Source: Onchocerca lupi (lineage: Eukaryota; Nematoda; Chromadorea; Rhabditida; Onchocercidae). Taken from it: 64,000 nucleotides of DNA. Each line of letters starts with the position of its first letter. Position 1 is the stretch's first letter. The translations under genes were made by a program, and so were the position numbers. The notes under the pieces were generated by a model that saw nothing but the letters and a program-made list of their open reading frames with translations, was not told where the DNA came from and searched no databases. This document shows, piece after piece, positions 49,155-61,778 of this stretch. Where the stretch lies: positions 1 to 64,000 of the forward strand of contig JAOVVO010000259.1 in NCBI GenBank assembly GCA_028564675.1, written 5' to 3'.

Positions 49155-50080
49155 GCATATGCCATGCATATGGCGTCAACTTCCTACATATGAAGATGAC
49201 AAAATCCTTAGTCATCTATTTTAGTCATATTAACGTCATTTACAACTGCATCTCTCAAATGAATGCATCCCTTAAATCTTATTCAAACGGATGAATATCT
49301 GATTCAAAGGATGAATATCAAACGTTCTATTTCGATTTTTGCATACATATCTACGATATATTAGCGAAAAACTGACAACATTTCAAAATATGATTGCCTT
49401 CATTCTCTCGAATCATTAATCAGTATGAATAATAGTTCATTGCGTTGCATTTCTTATTTGTTTCTTCGCCACTGATTGTATTTATTATCTTAATGTTGAA
49501 ATGATATCCATCGTCACATATCAAAAATGAATGGATATTGCAGAGCATCGTAACATCGATGATTTTCTGCAATTCTTTCGGTTGGAATTGATCTCTGACC
49601 AGAAAAATTGCCACTTCGTCTATAGTTGGAACATTGAATCTTCGCACGTGTTCTCTACTAGGCATTTTGCCAGCATGAATAAAAATCGTGTATATCAGAT
49701 GACATCATGTCAATTGCTGTTTTGAACAAACAACTAAATTCTTTTTTTTCCTTCTTTTTTTTTTTTTGTGAAGAAGCTGTTGCAGTTGGAAACGACGTAT
49801 CTTTTTATTTCAGTATGAATTCCGCAGCGTGCATTCAATTCATCATTGCTATTACCGATGAAATACATTTGTAGGAATTTATGTAATCATCTGATAACGG
49901 AATCAGGAAGCCGGCTGTATGATAATTTTGCCCTTTTCACTTTGAAACTGGGCATGGATTGTGTCATTGCGATTTCTGCGCGGACTACGTCAATTGAAAG
50001 CATGTTCTCGGTTCTTAGCACAACAAGTTATCAAAGAAATTGTCTTGTGGCAAAGCTAAAAATCAAACTTGGGTAATTAA
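49155..50080 (-). mobile_element. Helitron fragment, minus strand
   Basis: Minus-strand frames include REHVRRFNVPTIDEVAIFLV (about 49,650-49,590), DDGYHFNIKIINTISGEETN, and upstream FLQMYFIGNSNDELNARC (about 49,880-49,825). These are the same segments as in the fragments at 15.2-15.9 and 55.9-56.6 kb. T-rich runs and stops interrupt it; neither end of the element is present. Inactive. Confidence 0.75.
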
Positions 50081-50869
50081 ATCTTTCATTAAAAAAATTT
50101 GGTAACGCGAGATTTCACGTGATAGTTACAAATATTGCATCAATAAAGCAACTTTAATAGTAAAATTATCAATATAATAAAAGGGTGTAATAAGGAAATT
50201 TTAAATAACTGGGACGTAGAACAAATCACTTGTTGGTATGATAATTTAAAAATAGTAAAAGAGGAAGGATTGATAGCGCAATACAATGAGCAATGCGCTT
50301 TTGTTCGGGATAGGCTGAAAATTTTTTCTAGTGATACAACTATGCATTTTTTTTTACACAAATGTGCTTGTCAGATTATGACATAGACCAGAGTTAATAA
50401 GAAATGATTATACTTGCAAAAATTTTACTAATCATGTTCATTACGAACAAAAAATCACTTCCCAATATTCGGTTATTCCGATATTGTGCAATATATTTGC
50501 TTATAATTTTTTTTTTCAGATTTTTAATAGTACATATATTATTTGCTATTTTGAAATGATATAAAAATATATTTTTTTTACACAGCGTTTGATAATGCTT
50601 TCAACATATCTTCAACTTTCAATAACATATTTTTATTGAACTTAGTAATGAGGGATTTATGAGAAATCAATAGCAGAAGTTATTAAGGATACAAATTAAG
50701 TTATGAGTTCAGCAAATTCTGTCACACATTATTTCTATTTGCCAATGCCCTCGTAATTTCTAAAAATTTTGCTAACTTTAGGCAACCATTTAGAGCTATG
50801 CAGGAATTTACCAAGATGGGATTTCGATAAATGACACAGCTAAAACTTGTTTATATGTTAATAAATACC
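50081..50869. other. Gene-free stretch
   Basis: A+T-rich sequence between Helitron fragment and srx block C, with no exon I can support. Sequence near 50,580-50,660 resembles the inverted 13,650-13,780 region, so it probably marks the edge of the srx duplication unit. Confidence 0.45.
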
Positions 50870-51851
50870 AAATAGTTTTAATTCGGACAACTTGCACGGC
50901 ATATAAAGGATTTTTTCTTGTCTTCTCGGCTTTATATGAGTAATCGAAATGGTGAAAAAATTCAGAAATTCACTACTTACAATCTTTCCTTTCCTGTCAT
51001 TATCACTTAAATGCCAATAAATTAAAAAGAGGATATTCGTAAGATGATCAAAAACAATCAAATCTTTAATTCTGGCCACTTCAAATTTTTTTGACATACG
51101 AAACTTTCAACAGAATTCAAAAGTACGATCTTTGATTTCTCTTGTCGAAGATTTTTCTACTTCAGTTGAAAGCACTAAAATTTTTTGGCTAAATATGTTA
51201 TGTATTCCATCTCCTTTTTTTCTTATAAATTGTTAATTGTATATTTTATAGTGCATTTCAAAACGCCGATTCGGAAAACAAATGAAACTGTTCAGAGTTG
51301 TAGTATTTAAGTGACTAATTCTGTGTTCTAATATTTCGAGAAGTACGAGAAGTATGACGTGAATGTTTTAGTACTTTTCCATGATACTAACTACGTCATG
51401 GTTCATTCCGTTTTAAATCTTCAGTATAAGTTGAAGAGCCAGTAAGCAAAAAAACAAAACAAAGAAGAGCAAGTAAGCAAAAAAAACAAAACAAAAAAAA
51501 GGGTTGAAATAACGAAGTGATTTAAATGAAACAGTAAATTAAAATATAATCGACTTTTTAAATTTGTACAAAAAACTCTCATTTAGATTTTACTGCCAAG
51601 TTCAAGATATTATAATCATTGAATTTGACAGCTTCCAAAAAAAAAAAAAAAAAAGAGAAATTTGAAATAAATAAACACTGCTACGATTAGATTCGCATCA
51701 TTTACTGAAAAAATTTTAAAAAGTTTTCAGTTTTGAAACAAAATGCAAAAACAGCTATTTGCTATAATAAAAGCTATTTAATATTAGGAAAAATATCATG
51801 TTTTGGATAAGAACGATCAATCCAGCAATAAGTATTCAAAACAAGACAAAT
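50870..51851. repeat. 3' flank of srx copy C (duplicated)
   Basis: Collinear with 40,300-41,302. A local tandem duplication of an aagagcaagtaagcaaaaaa-like motif at 51,433-51,500 is present here but single in copy B (near 40,905). Confidence 0.7.
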
Positions 51852-54197
51852 TCAAAATTTTGTGACGATGAGACGCCGATTACGAGTTGTTGGTGCTGCT
51901 GACACCACCCAGATTGTCTTCCAAAACATTTTGAGATTGAAAATTACAAAAAGTAATCTGAAAATTATATAATATAATTCAATAACTGTGGAAAATGGAT
52001 TCAAAAAACAAAATTAATTTTATATGTTCAAATTAAAGAATTCGGAAAATCTTGCACAGATTTGAACCCATAAATCTTGCATAAACTTGAAACCATAAAA
52101 GTGGAAATAGATGACGGGCAGAGCATTAGCTCTAAATTAAAATGTAAAATAATAAGAATAATCAGCAAGCAATGAGGATTCTTATCAATTTAATCCATTG
52201 ATTTCAGTCAAAAAATCATGAGGTACCCATCCAATGATTGCATCATGATCCATGTAATTGTGCTTGCTGCAAATACGAGCCATTTATCCGTAAATAGGTA
52301 TTGATGACTGACCAATATAGCAAAACATATGAAGAAGACAAAGCCGAGAATACAAGACTATAAGAGTAATTATTTTATTATTGCACTGTGTAATACTGTA
52401 ATGTGTGATCATGAGTTTATAATTTCAAATCATGTTATCTATTTCATCATACTTAAGAGATTAATTTCCGCAATTCAAAGAAAAAAAGTAGTGCCAAGAG
52501 AGAAAAAGATCATCTCGATAAATTAAGTGATTTCAATAATCATTTCAGTTCGTCTAAAGGTCTTTTTTAAGGATATCTTTTTCTCAGTAATGCTTGAATC
52601 GCTAACTATTACCTGTTTGAAGAACAATATCTCTCTTTCATTTCGGTCACCAGATGATACTGCTGATTTGCCTTGCATGGTCTGAAATACAGGAAAAAGT
52701 CATTGCAATCTGGCTTGCATTCCAATTTTGTTGGTCTAGGAGAGAGGAAGAAATAAATATGAAGACAGTGGAAATCAGTTGCAGTAAATCGCTTGTTTGT
52801 CAATAAATTAACTTACTCTTCGATGTGCAAGTATTTTGGTCAAAGTGACGGCATCGAGAGATGTCATTGCTATTATCGTAATTATTGCTAATCCTGAATC
52901 ACTGTAATCACAAATAGTGCCATAAAAAGAATCTTGATAGTCAAAATCATATGTTTCTGCATTGAATAGAAGCGAACAATCTTCTGTAAAAATTTCCTTA
53001 TAACGGCCGTCATAAAATAAAAGAAATCAACATTCAATATAAACAACAGAAAATAGAGTAATTTATGCGAGTAATTTATAGCACTTATTATATCTTGATA
53101 AGAGATTCAAAAAATTCTGAAATGAGATTGTTTAAGTTTTGATTAAAATTGAGATAAGCTGCAATACACCAGAGCTATTTTAATAAGAAAAGAACTTTGC
53201 TCAATTCTGAAGAGTTCATTCAAGTTTTGCTGTCCGCAGCAATGCTCGTAAATTATTGGTTAAAAATTCTCCTAAACAGATGTTGCAAAAATTATAATCT
53301 ATGCAGCATTACCAAATCATCCAATGCTTAATAATGGAAAGAATCTTTACTATTGTAATGTGCTTACTATATAAGTGTATCATGCAAACGGTCATTCCAA
53401 GTGTCCATGAGAAAATTCCAATGACTAGGGCTTTTGCTTGTGACCATAATTTTTTATATTTTATCGGATATACGACAGCACACAATCGATTAAGGGCAAC
53501 AAAGAAATGAACAAAAAGTGCTCCAAACCATCCTCCATTCACAAAAACGCCGACAAGTCGTGCAAAAAACAATTCTGGTGATGATAAAAACGGAGATTTT
53601 CTGAAAATTTTTCGAAAAAACCAGATTATACATCATGGATGAAAAGAAAAACATCCAAGGAACGAGTGCAGCTTTCGATCATTTCATTAATAACAAAGGA
53701 AACTTACACAGTTAAGACAATGGTAGACCATGTGAAGAGGACAAGTATAGCTTGCAAATTGCACATCAAGAAACTGCTACATAAAATTCCAAAGGCATTA
53801 CGGAAGCGTGACATAGTTCGTGTCATATATAACGCTAAACCGTTGCTGATCAGTCCAAAGATCGACGTCTATAATGCATTCAGCGTGAAAGTGCCTGAGT
53901 TTATTGCTCTTGTTACAGTAAGAAATTTTTGCGGAATTAAATATCAAAAGACTGTAATCCAGGGATCGGATTTTTACTTTCACAAGCCTTAGATAAGAGT
54001 TTTACAGCTTATCAATACTTGCAATCTTCCCTAAAAATACCGATTTATTTTTTTGATGATCAAAAGGAGGACATTATGCCTTTGTCTATCTTTAATCACC
54101 ATTTATAAAAATTACAAATTAATTTATTCGATGGAATACTAACCGTGGAAATGCAGGCCAATGCAATATTGTCTTGATAATCAGTATTTTCATCCAT
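51852..54197 (-). CDS. srx-family serpentine receptor (copy C), complete
   Basis: Seven minus-strand exons in phase: 54197-54144, 53868-53708, 53600-53368, 52983-52817, 52681-52613, 52357-52227 and 51957-51852; 306 residues. The sequence is almost the same as copy B, with scattered substitutions such as SNGLALY for NNGLALY and MCNLQAIL for ICNMQAIF. Key motifs are kept: LNRLCAVVYPIKYKKLW, NEREILFFKQ, FWKTIWVVS. A one-base deletion next to exon 4 relative to copies A and B falls upstream of the tttacag acceptor, so the coding sequence is unaffected. It is a recent duplicate of copy B; the flank carries a Helitron insertion about 0.5 kb upstream of the start codon, which may affect expression. 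Confidence 0.85.
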
Positions 54198-54719
54198 TAT
54201 GATGCACTTCAGGAAATTGATCAAAAACGCAATTAGTTTTGATAATTAAATTAAATTTAATAAGCATATTAAATCTTTTCCATCGGATACAGTGATCAAG
54301 CAGATGTTATTAAATGAGACAAAACCAAGATAAATGATGTTAGCAAAGAGATAGAAAAAACATAAACGCAAAAATTCTCTATTATTTTAACTTTTATTTG
54401 CAATATCACTTTTTCGTGTGCTTTTTTTTAAATTTAGTTCAAGTGAAACTAAAAAATTCATGCTCATCCATAAAAAGCATCAAGAACAGTAGAAATGTTT
54501 TTATTGTAATACATTTACAGTATTATGATGTGAGGATGGTATGATGAGAATTCTTCATTCTTTAAAAGTGAAGCTAAAGAAAATAGAAATCTTCTTCAGA
54601 AAATGATCAGCACTTGGACTGCAATGTATTTTTTTTTATTATATAATATATGCATATATGCTTCCATTATGATATTCCCTATTCTTACTTTGTGTTGCGC
54701 TTTACTACATTTTCTGTTA

Positions 54720-57477
54720 AACACGGTTTACAATCTGCCTATCGTAGTTTGCTTGAAAATGTCAGGTGTCCGTTAATTGTTTCTTCTTTTTTGCGTCGTT
54801 CAAATGATTTTCTACCCGCATTCCATGTGTAATGCGTAGGCACTTCCGAATATAATAGTTTTTTCGCAAATGTTTCATTTCGTTATAATGTGAAGAAAGC
54901 AGTTAACGTTGTATCCTGTGTATTCAGAGGTATTTTTTGCACATTTGCAGCTGTGAAATAAAAGCTTTGTTCATTTCCTAGGTGTACTGCTGAGTGAACA
55001 ACAGCTGGACTTCGTTCATGCATGAGAAATGGAAGAGTTCTCCATGCAGCTTCATTGCTGCTTACGTATCTTCCGGCCTTATACTGTGCGATTTCATTGA
55101 TATGTAACACCGCACTATTAATACTTCTTTCTGACTGCACGTCAAAAATGCCATTTCGTTGTCTTTAGTCATGTACTTGCAAATGTATTTGATCGATTTA
55201 ACGGAACTACACTATTCTACGTTTTTGTGCGCTTTTCTGTTTTTGATAGCAAAGGCGAATATAGAACAGCCTACCGGTTACCTACTTCGATGTCACCATT
55301 CCACATTTGTATGGTTGTTAATTTACTGCATATTCTGCTTATCTTCTTCTGTATAAAGGAATCCATCGCTTCCTGCAAGTGTGGTGGATAATAATGCTCG
55401 AGGATATCGCGTAGAGTATTTCCCGTCTATCATGAATGGAGAATTTGAATTCAGTGTACCGCAAGATCTATGTATTATATTTTCCATCACAATTTCATAA
55501 AAATCCTTATCGACGTCGGCATCGGGTATTTCAGCTCATATTGCATCATCGATTTCGTTTGGAGTGGTTTTGTCATAAAGCCGGATTAGTGTATGTGCAT
55601 GTGGCAGTCCTTTCTTTTATTATTCTATTGAGTACATCCAAAAGCGCATTGACTCAAATACTTTATGTTTTATCACGAAACCCATCAGCGATTTCAGTTT
55701 CTGTCTGAAAACACGTGTTGTGATGTCATGCCTATCCATTGGCGATTGCTCAGGAAATAAGAGATTTTGTATATCATCCCAAGTTGGATTGCATATGAAT
55801 GTGATGAATAGGTCTGAACGCCCGTGGTGGCGAGCATATGCAATTGCATCTCGAGGTATTCATGCATAATGCGTGGACTGCTTACATATAAAAATCGGAA
55901 AATCGCTAGTTTCCCAACTTAAGTTGTATTACCGTCATTTACAACTGATCTCGCAAATGATGTATTCGTCAGAGCAAAGCTTGATCTGATTCAAACGGAT
56001 GAAAATCAGACGTTCTGTTTTGATTTTTGCATACATATCTACGATATACTGATGAAACGATTGACGGCATTTCAAAATGTTATTGTCTTTATTCTCTAGA
56101 ATCATTAATCGATATGAATAATAGCTGTATATATCAGATGGCATCTTGTTAATCGTTGTATATATCAGATGGCATCTTGTCAATCGTTGTTTTGAACAAA
56201 CGCACTAAATTATTTTTTCGTGAAAAAGATATTGCAGTTGGGAAACAACATAACTTTCTATGTCGGTATGAATTCCTCAGCGTGCATCCAATTTATCAGT
56301 GCTATCATGGATGAAATATATTTGTAGGAATTTATGCTGACCATCTGTCAACAGAATCATGAAGCCGGCTTTATGATAAATTTATCCTTTCATGGGCATG
56401 AATTGTGTCCTTACGATTTTTGCGAACGAAGTCATTTGGAAGCATGAATTGTATTATCTGATTTTAGATAGAAACGCTTTGGTTCGGCGGTACATCCGGC
56501 ATGCAAAATTTTAAAAAATGGCTCTGATGGTTCTTCAAGTTTAATTTTCTCGACGACGAAACACATTTCTTTCGTTTCTTCATTAAATTTCAGAACTTTG
56601 CAATAAAGACATACTTCAGTCATGATGCCGATGAGTACATGTGGGCTTAAACTATAATCATCAGCTGGATTGTGACGGAATGCAGTGTGATTATAATTGC
56701 GTGATTGCTGAATTCGGAGTCATGTTTGATGCTGATTAAGAAATGCTAAAAGTGAAGTGTAGCGACATAATTTCATAGTGACGACAAGCATGTTTACTAC
56801 CAAAACGCTCCAATTCACAAAAAAAGACAAAGGTCAATGTAGCAACAATAACAGTTCGGAGCTTCGACAGTTCAAAGCGACACAAGAGTAGCAACAGTCC
56901 GATAATTCACTCGGATAGTATTCTTTTGCATCAGCGACAAAGAAATGAATAACCCAATGCTCAGTTTGCCTGGATGTTATTTTATAATTGTTTGTTCCGA
57001 AGAATCATTCTTCATCAATCAATAAAACCTTTCTCAGCAGCACTCATCTCTGCCACACAAGACATAAAAAATCTTCACACATCTACTGCTGACCTAGCTG
57101 AATTATAATAGCAAAAATCATTCTCCAGTCCAACCAAACTACAAATCAAATTACAAAGTACCAGTTTTTTTCCCCAACACTAAAAACAAGCGCTTTCTTT
57201 TTTCTTTTTTACCACTTGGTCAGACTGAGCTAAGCAACGCGTGCATAAAAACATGCGCGTATTCGAATGTAACATTTTGTCAAAATTTCAGAGCAATAGG
57301 TAAGAACTGTCCGATATCTAAGATTTTAAATAAATACAGATAAGGCGTGTGTTTGAGAACTTTCAGAGGTTTAAGATTTCAAACAAGCGAACACTGATTT
57401 CTTAAAAAGTTTAGCCTGCACCCATAGACTAGTTGGATCGGCCACACTTGGGCGTGCCGGTTTCAGCTAGTATATGA
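54720..57477 (-). mobile_element. Helitron, 5' end to mid-region, minus strand
   Basis: The right end, read on the minus strand, is tcatatactagctgaaaccg followed by gcacgccc, a Helitron-type 5' terminus beginning TC. About 850 bases of non-coding leader follow. Coding remnants are then TEVCLYCKVLKFNEETKE (56,620-56,560), YSYRLMILENKDNNILKCRQ and FHQYIVDMYAKI (56,130-56,040), HINEIAQYKAGRYVSSNEAA (55,110-55,050), VVHSAVHLGNEQSFYF and finally YSEVPTHYTWN (about 54,850-54,820). These follow Rep-helicase order. Stops and deletions are frequent, the helicase core and the 3' hairpin end are missing, and it is inactive. It splits the upstream flank of srx copy C. Confidence 0.85.
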
Positions 57478-58000
57478 TATATATTTCCATTCTTACTTTG
57501 TACTGCGCTTTATTACATTTTCTACTCTTTCTGATCCTGTGATTTGAGTATTTTGCTAAACATCTGATTTTCCAAATCTTTTAAGCATGGATACAACATT
57601 TTAAACGCGGAAAAATTTAAATCGCTATTATCAGTGCCTCTTAATTTCTTTGAAAAATGCAGAAAATTAATTGGAAAAACGCTTACCGTTGTAATAATAA
57701 AACTGAGATTTGATCTTCTCCAAAAGCTGTAATGTCAGTTATTTTGCGAAAATTAAGACAAAATTTAGCAAAACCCTTTTCTTCGCCTGCAACAATTTGT
57801 CGCGTCAGCTCATACGACGACGTTATTAAATTGCAATTCCATAGCAATTTAGTGACTTTGATTGAAGTGTGATTGTATCATGAATCCTCTTTTATATTAA
57901 TTATGTTTCAGCGTCATTAAACACTCTAACAAGCTCATATTATATTTGTTGAATTGTTGGAAAGATATTTTATTCAAATGAAGTGAGATTCATTTGCAAT
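57478..58000. repeat. Outer 5' flank of srx copy C
   Basis: Collinear with about 44,030-44,530 upstream of copy B. Its first 55 bases (ttccattcttactttgtact and the next bases) resemble 54,660-54,715 on the other side of the Helitron. Confidence 0.7.
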
Positions 58001-58464
58001 TGTGGCAGGTATTACAATTAAGAAGGAAGGGGTCGATAATGTTGCTAAAGGCCAGATTTATTATTTTAAAAACAGCTAATTGTTTGGATCGATATTTCTC
58101 ATTAAAAATATTTAAAAATGCAAAATAGCATATGACAAATGCAGAAGGCAATGAAGATCAATGAGTTTACTGAAATTATCGATTGTTCGATATCCATATG
58201 CTGTGAGTTCAGAATACTAACAAATTTAAGTTTAAATTGTATGAAATATTGCATGACTGATATATCATTATTTGCTGTATTATAATAATATGAAATTCAG
58301 CTCTTTTTAAATACATTGAATTTTAATGAATTTGTTTGCAATGAACAATTCATAGTACAAACGAATATTAAAGTTTTTTTTTATTTTGATGGATTGAAAT
58401 TGACAGGCAGTTATAGTTTTGGGTGCATTTAAAGAGTGATTTAAAAAGAAATTCCAATTAAAGT

Positions 58465-59075
58465 TGTCGCTGAAATCGTGAGGATAAGAGAAGAAAACCA
58501 GTGATTTCTTGGTTTTAAATTTAACATTGCGTATTTGCTGTAATTAATTGTGAAATCACTTTTTTTGTCTATTATATCAATGAATTTTGTAAAAAAAAAC
58601 TATGTTTCATCATGCGCTAATCATAAGCAATTCTCAAGCGCTAAAAAAAGGTGCATACTACTGAGACAACAAAGGAGCTTTCTTGTAGTCCGAAAATGAT
58701 ATCAAAATCCTCCATTCACGAAGAAAAAGAAGGTCCTGAGTACAAAAATCATTTCAAAGGATAAGCAGCCATAAGCTCAGTCGAATGGTCCAGCTCTTGG
58801 TATTGGATTTTTCTTTTATCACGTAACCATATCTTCTTTTTTTCGTATTATGTTTTCTTCATGAAAGTTGTCGTTTTGATATTATCGAAATTGTATTGTT
58901 GATTTAATTGATGCGTTCGCTTCTTAATAAATTTTTCATAATGAAGGTTTAATTACTCAAATTTGAAATTCTTTTCCAAGTGAATGAAACAACAAAATTG
59001 AAGAAACCTGTGATAACTGGAAATAGAATTCACCCCCACAATTTTGTCATGATCAGAAAGAAACAGCGACATCTA
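58465..59075 (+). mobile_element. BEL/Pao fragment inside unit 3
   Basis: Matches 36,580-37,165 of the BEL/Pao element in the same orientation: gtcgctgaaatcgtgaggat, then a gagacaacaaaggagctttc-like part, aaggtcctgagtacaaaaat, the aaggtttaattac LTR-like motif at 58,943, and an end near atgatcagaaagaaacagcg. It is more diverged than the surrounding duplicated block. No open frame remains. Confidence 0.75.
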
Positions 59076-60911
59076 GAAATGGAAGATTGAAGAAGTTGAA
59101 ATCATCGAGAATTTTCAAGTATCAAAAATTATTTTAAAATTTTCTGACAGGATAGTAGTAAGGAAATAAAATGAGCATACATTGATGTTAAAATGTATAA
59201 TTAAATGTTTAAATTGAAATGATTGAAATATTTGCAATCAATTATAAGAGGAAATAATCGACAAGAAATTTGATTTGAATGTGTCTTGTTTATTTGTAAT
59301 CAAAACATTAATTTATCTGAAACATTGATTGCTTACATTTAATAATTTTAATAATAATTTTCAATTATACCATCAAATATGTTCAAAATTTTGGAATGAT
59401 CTTTTTCAGAGTACATTCGTAGGCAAAATAGAAAATCGTCTTAGAGCTTAGTCATTAAGAATTCATTTCTGAGCTTAGTCATAGACAAATTAAGATTCTT
59501 TTAGCAGTTATAATGGTTTTAAAATGTGAACAAAATAAAGAAGGTGAAAGCGAAAAAAAAATTTTGCATTTCCATTAGAACTATGACTGATACATTTGCT
59601 TGAAAAATGATAAATAGCAATTGAAAATTTCAGACATATAACAAATAAGCGATACTTGAACTACTTCAATTTTGTTTAACAAATACTCCATAACTTGACT
59701 TGACAATACTTTATACTTACTAATTGAATTTCAATAAAAATAATAATTAATTCAGAAAGTTTGCCAAAAACATTACGTTTTATGATGTTGCCATCATTAC
59801 TGTAACATTATGCGTGGTATTTTTTAATGAAATATGACGGTTGGAAAGGATTAAAATTAAGTTAATGCTGAAGTTGCCATATTTTCTCTTTTTTTTCTAA
59901 CTAAATTACTATAAGGATATTTCAGTATTTCATTTCTTTGAACTGTACTTTTTGCCATTGCTTTTCTCTGTTACTCTTGTATAATTATTGTTTTTTTTTT
60001 TAATTCACATTTTTAAATTTTTTATCACTTTATATATCTTATTGTATAAATTATATTTGATCAGTGAAACAAAAAATAAATTAGATGGTTAATTATTTCA
60101 AACTTTTGTCGAAGAAATTATCGTGAAAATTTCCTAAAGCTTGCAAAGATCGTGATGTAAAAAATCGAGAACAAAAAAATCAATCAGTGATATTTAAATG
60201 TTATATCTATCTGATTATGAATTTATGCATACACCAATTTTTTTACCATGTTCCTTTATGATGTTATTCTTGGAAATCAATCATGCGTCCGTAAAAGTTG
60301 ATAAAAATCAAAATGATTCGCTTTTTATCATTTGTTCATATCAAATAATTAGATTGGTATTTAGAAATGTTCTTAAAAAAGGTGAAAAGAAAAACAGAAA
60401 AACTGAATAAATCTATAACTTTTTTCGCACAAATTTTTTGATTCCATGAAAAAAAACATGAAATTCAACTGATTAGTTAGATAAATGAATCATTTAATAA
60501 TTATAAAAATATTTGTGAACTCAAAAATTTTTTTAGTCCACAAAGCTTATGGAGGAAATTCATGATTAAATAATTTGAATCATTATGAGACGTTAAATAT
60601 TTAGCATTTCTACTTTGCTTCTTTCTCTAAAAATTATGCATATTTTTAGCATAGCATAGTTTTTTGGAAAAAATTCATTTTCATCAATGCCATGCTATAA
60701 ACAATTTATCAAAACAGACTTTTTTTTGCTTTTAAAAAAAGAATGTAAATGGGATGATGAGAGAGCTGAAAAAATTTGTTCATTTTCATAAGAAAAATGT
60801 CATAAAAATGGTTGAAGTTACAAAAAAAAAAAATTTCATACAAAAATCAATAAAAAAAAACGTTTATTCAGCTATTTCATTCCATGAGCAACATACAAAA
60901 TAAATTTATCG

Positions 60912-61094
60912 ATGGAAAAATGTTCCAAAGCATTGGCTTTTGCTTATGATCATTGTTTATTATTATTATTTTTATTAAAATTACAATCAATTTGGTTAAT
61001 TATATGGATCATCACAGCATTTTCTGTATTTCTACTCAATTTACCAGAAAATAGGCAGAATAATGAAAGTTGGATAAATAAATCGGGTAGATAA
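60912..61094 (+). other. Conserved short hydrophobic frame upstream of bestrophin
   Basis: A 60-codon frame with a hydrophobic core (LLLLFLLKLQSIWLIIWIIT) and the end FLLNLPENRQ. It recurs in units 1 (broken by TGA) and 2 (open). The spacing and end resemble bestrophin exon 1 (LLRWRGSVWKLVLIEF ... LLPENARQ), which suggests a decayed exon duplicate or a former alternative first exon. No gt donor follows at the expected place here (ggcagaataatg), so I do not call it a functional exon. Confidence 0.4.
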
Positions 61095-61778
61095 TTAGTC
61101 AAGAAAAATAAACGAAAATGAATGATTCGAATTCTTTCAAATTTATCACCCAATTTATCATTAAAAAAAATTTCTTCAATTATGAATGGTACATAATCAC
61201 CGAGATGAGAATTATTCATTTCAGAACGATCGTATATGTTAATTGTGGTGGTATCTATAAAATTTTCATAATATGTCGATTCAAAATGAAGAAATTTTTT
61301 TTTTATTCAGTTTATTTAAGAATTAATATTAATGTTTTCAATATTCTATCAAACAAAAAAATTCTCGTCGATTCTTATTTTTTGAATTTGATTAATTTTC
61401 ATTTGAATGATTGCGAATTATGATTTTTTTTTTAATTCGGTACTTTCCGTGACAGCCACAGATATTAAAATTTCAAAATCAATGCTTTTTTTCTTTTCAG
61501 AACAAAAATAACAATAATATTTTGAAATTTTTTATGCATAATATAATTTTCAAAACAGGCCAATTGTGAAATTTGACTCAAATGTTGATTTTCTAATTTA
61601 TATTATGTAATTCTTGCAACAACAAAAATTTAACAAATGCAAAATTTTATTGTCTTGAAATCAGAAACTCTTATAACAATGTCGACAATACCAGCAGTGA
61701 ACAATAATTAAAAATTATTTATTAATCAGTTTGATTAAATTTTTGCAAATTTTTTCGTTTTTTTTTTTTTTTTTTCAG

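Larger units (their letters stand above)
58290..61600. repeat. Duplicated linker segment, unit 3
   Basis: Collinear with unit 1 from about 30,570 to 32,765 and with unit 2. About 59,150-60,180 is almost identical by eye to 30,830-31,900. An insertion of BEL/Pao sequence occupies about 58,465-59,075. The short frame MEKCSKALAFAYDHCLLLLF at 60,912-61,094 is open in this copy. Similarity continues into the bestrophin first exon, shared with unit 2 only. Confidence 0.8.

Noticed and set aside
52980..53005. One-base deletion in srx copy C near exon 4 that would frameshift the gene
   Set aside because: With the better acceptor tttacag (exon start 52,983) the deletion falls in the intron; all three copies then join in phase.
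54650..55708. Several plus-strand frames of 60-90 codons
   Set aside because: Antisense to minus-strand Helitron coding remnants.
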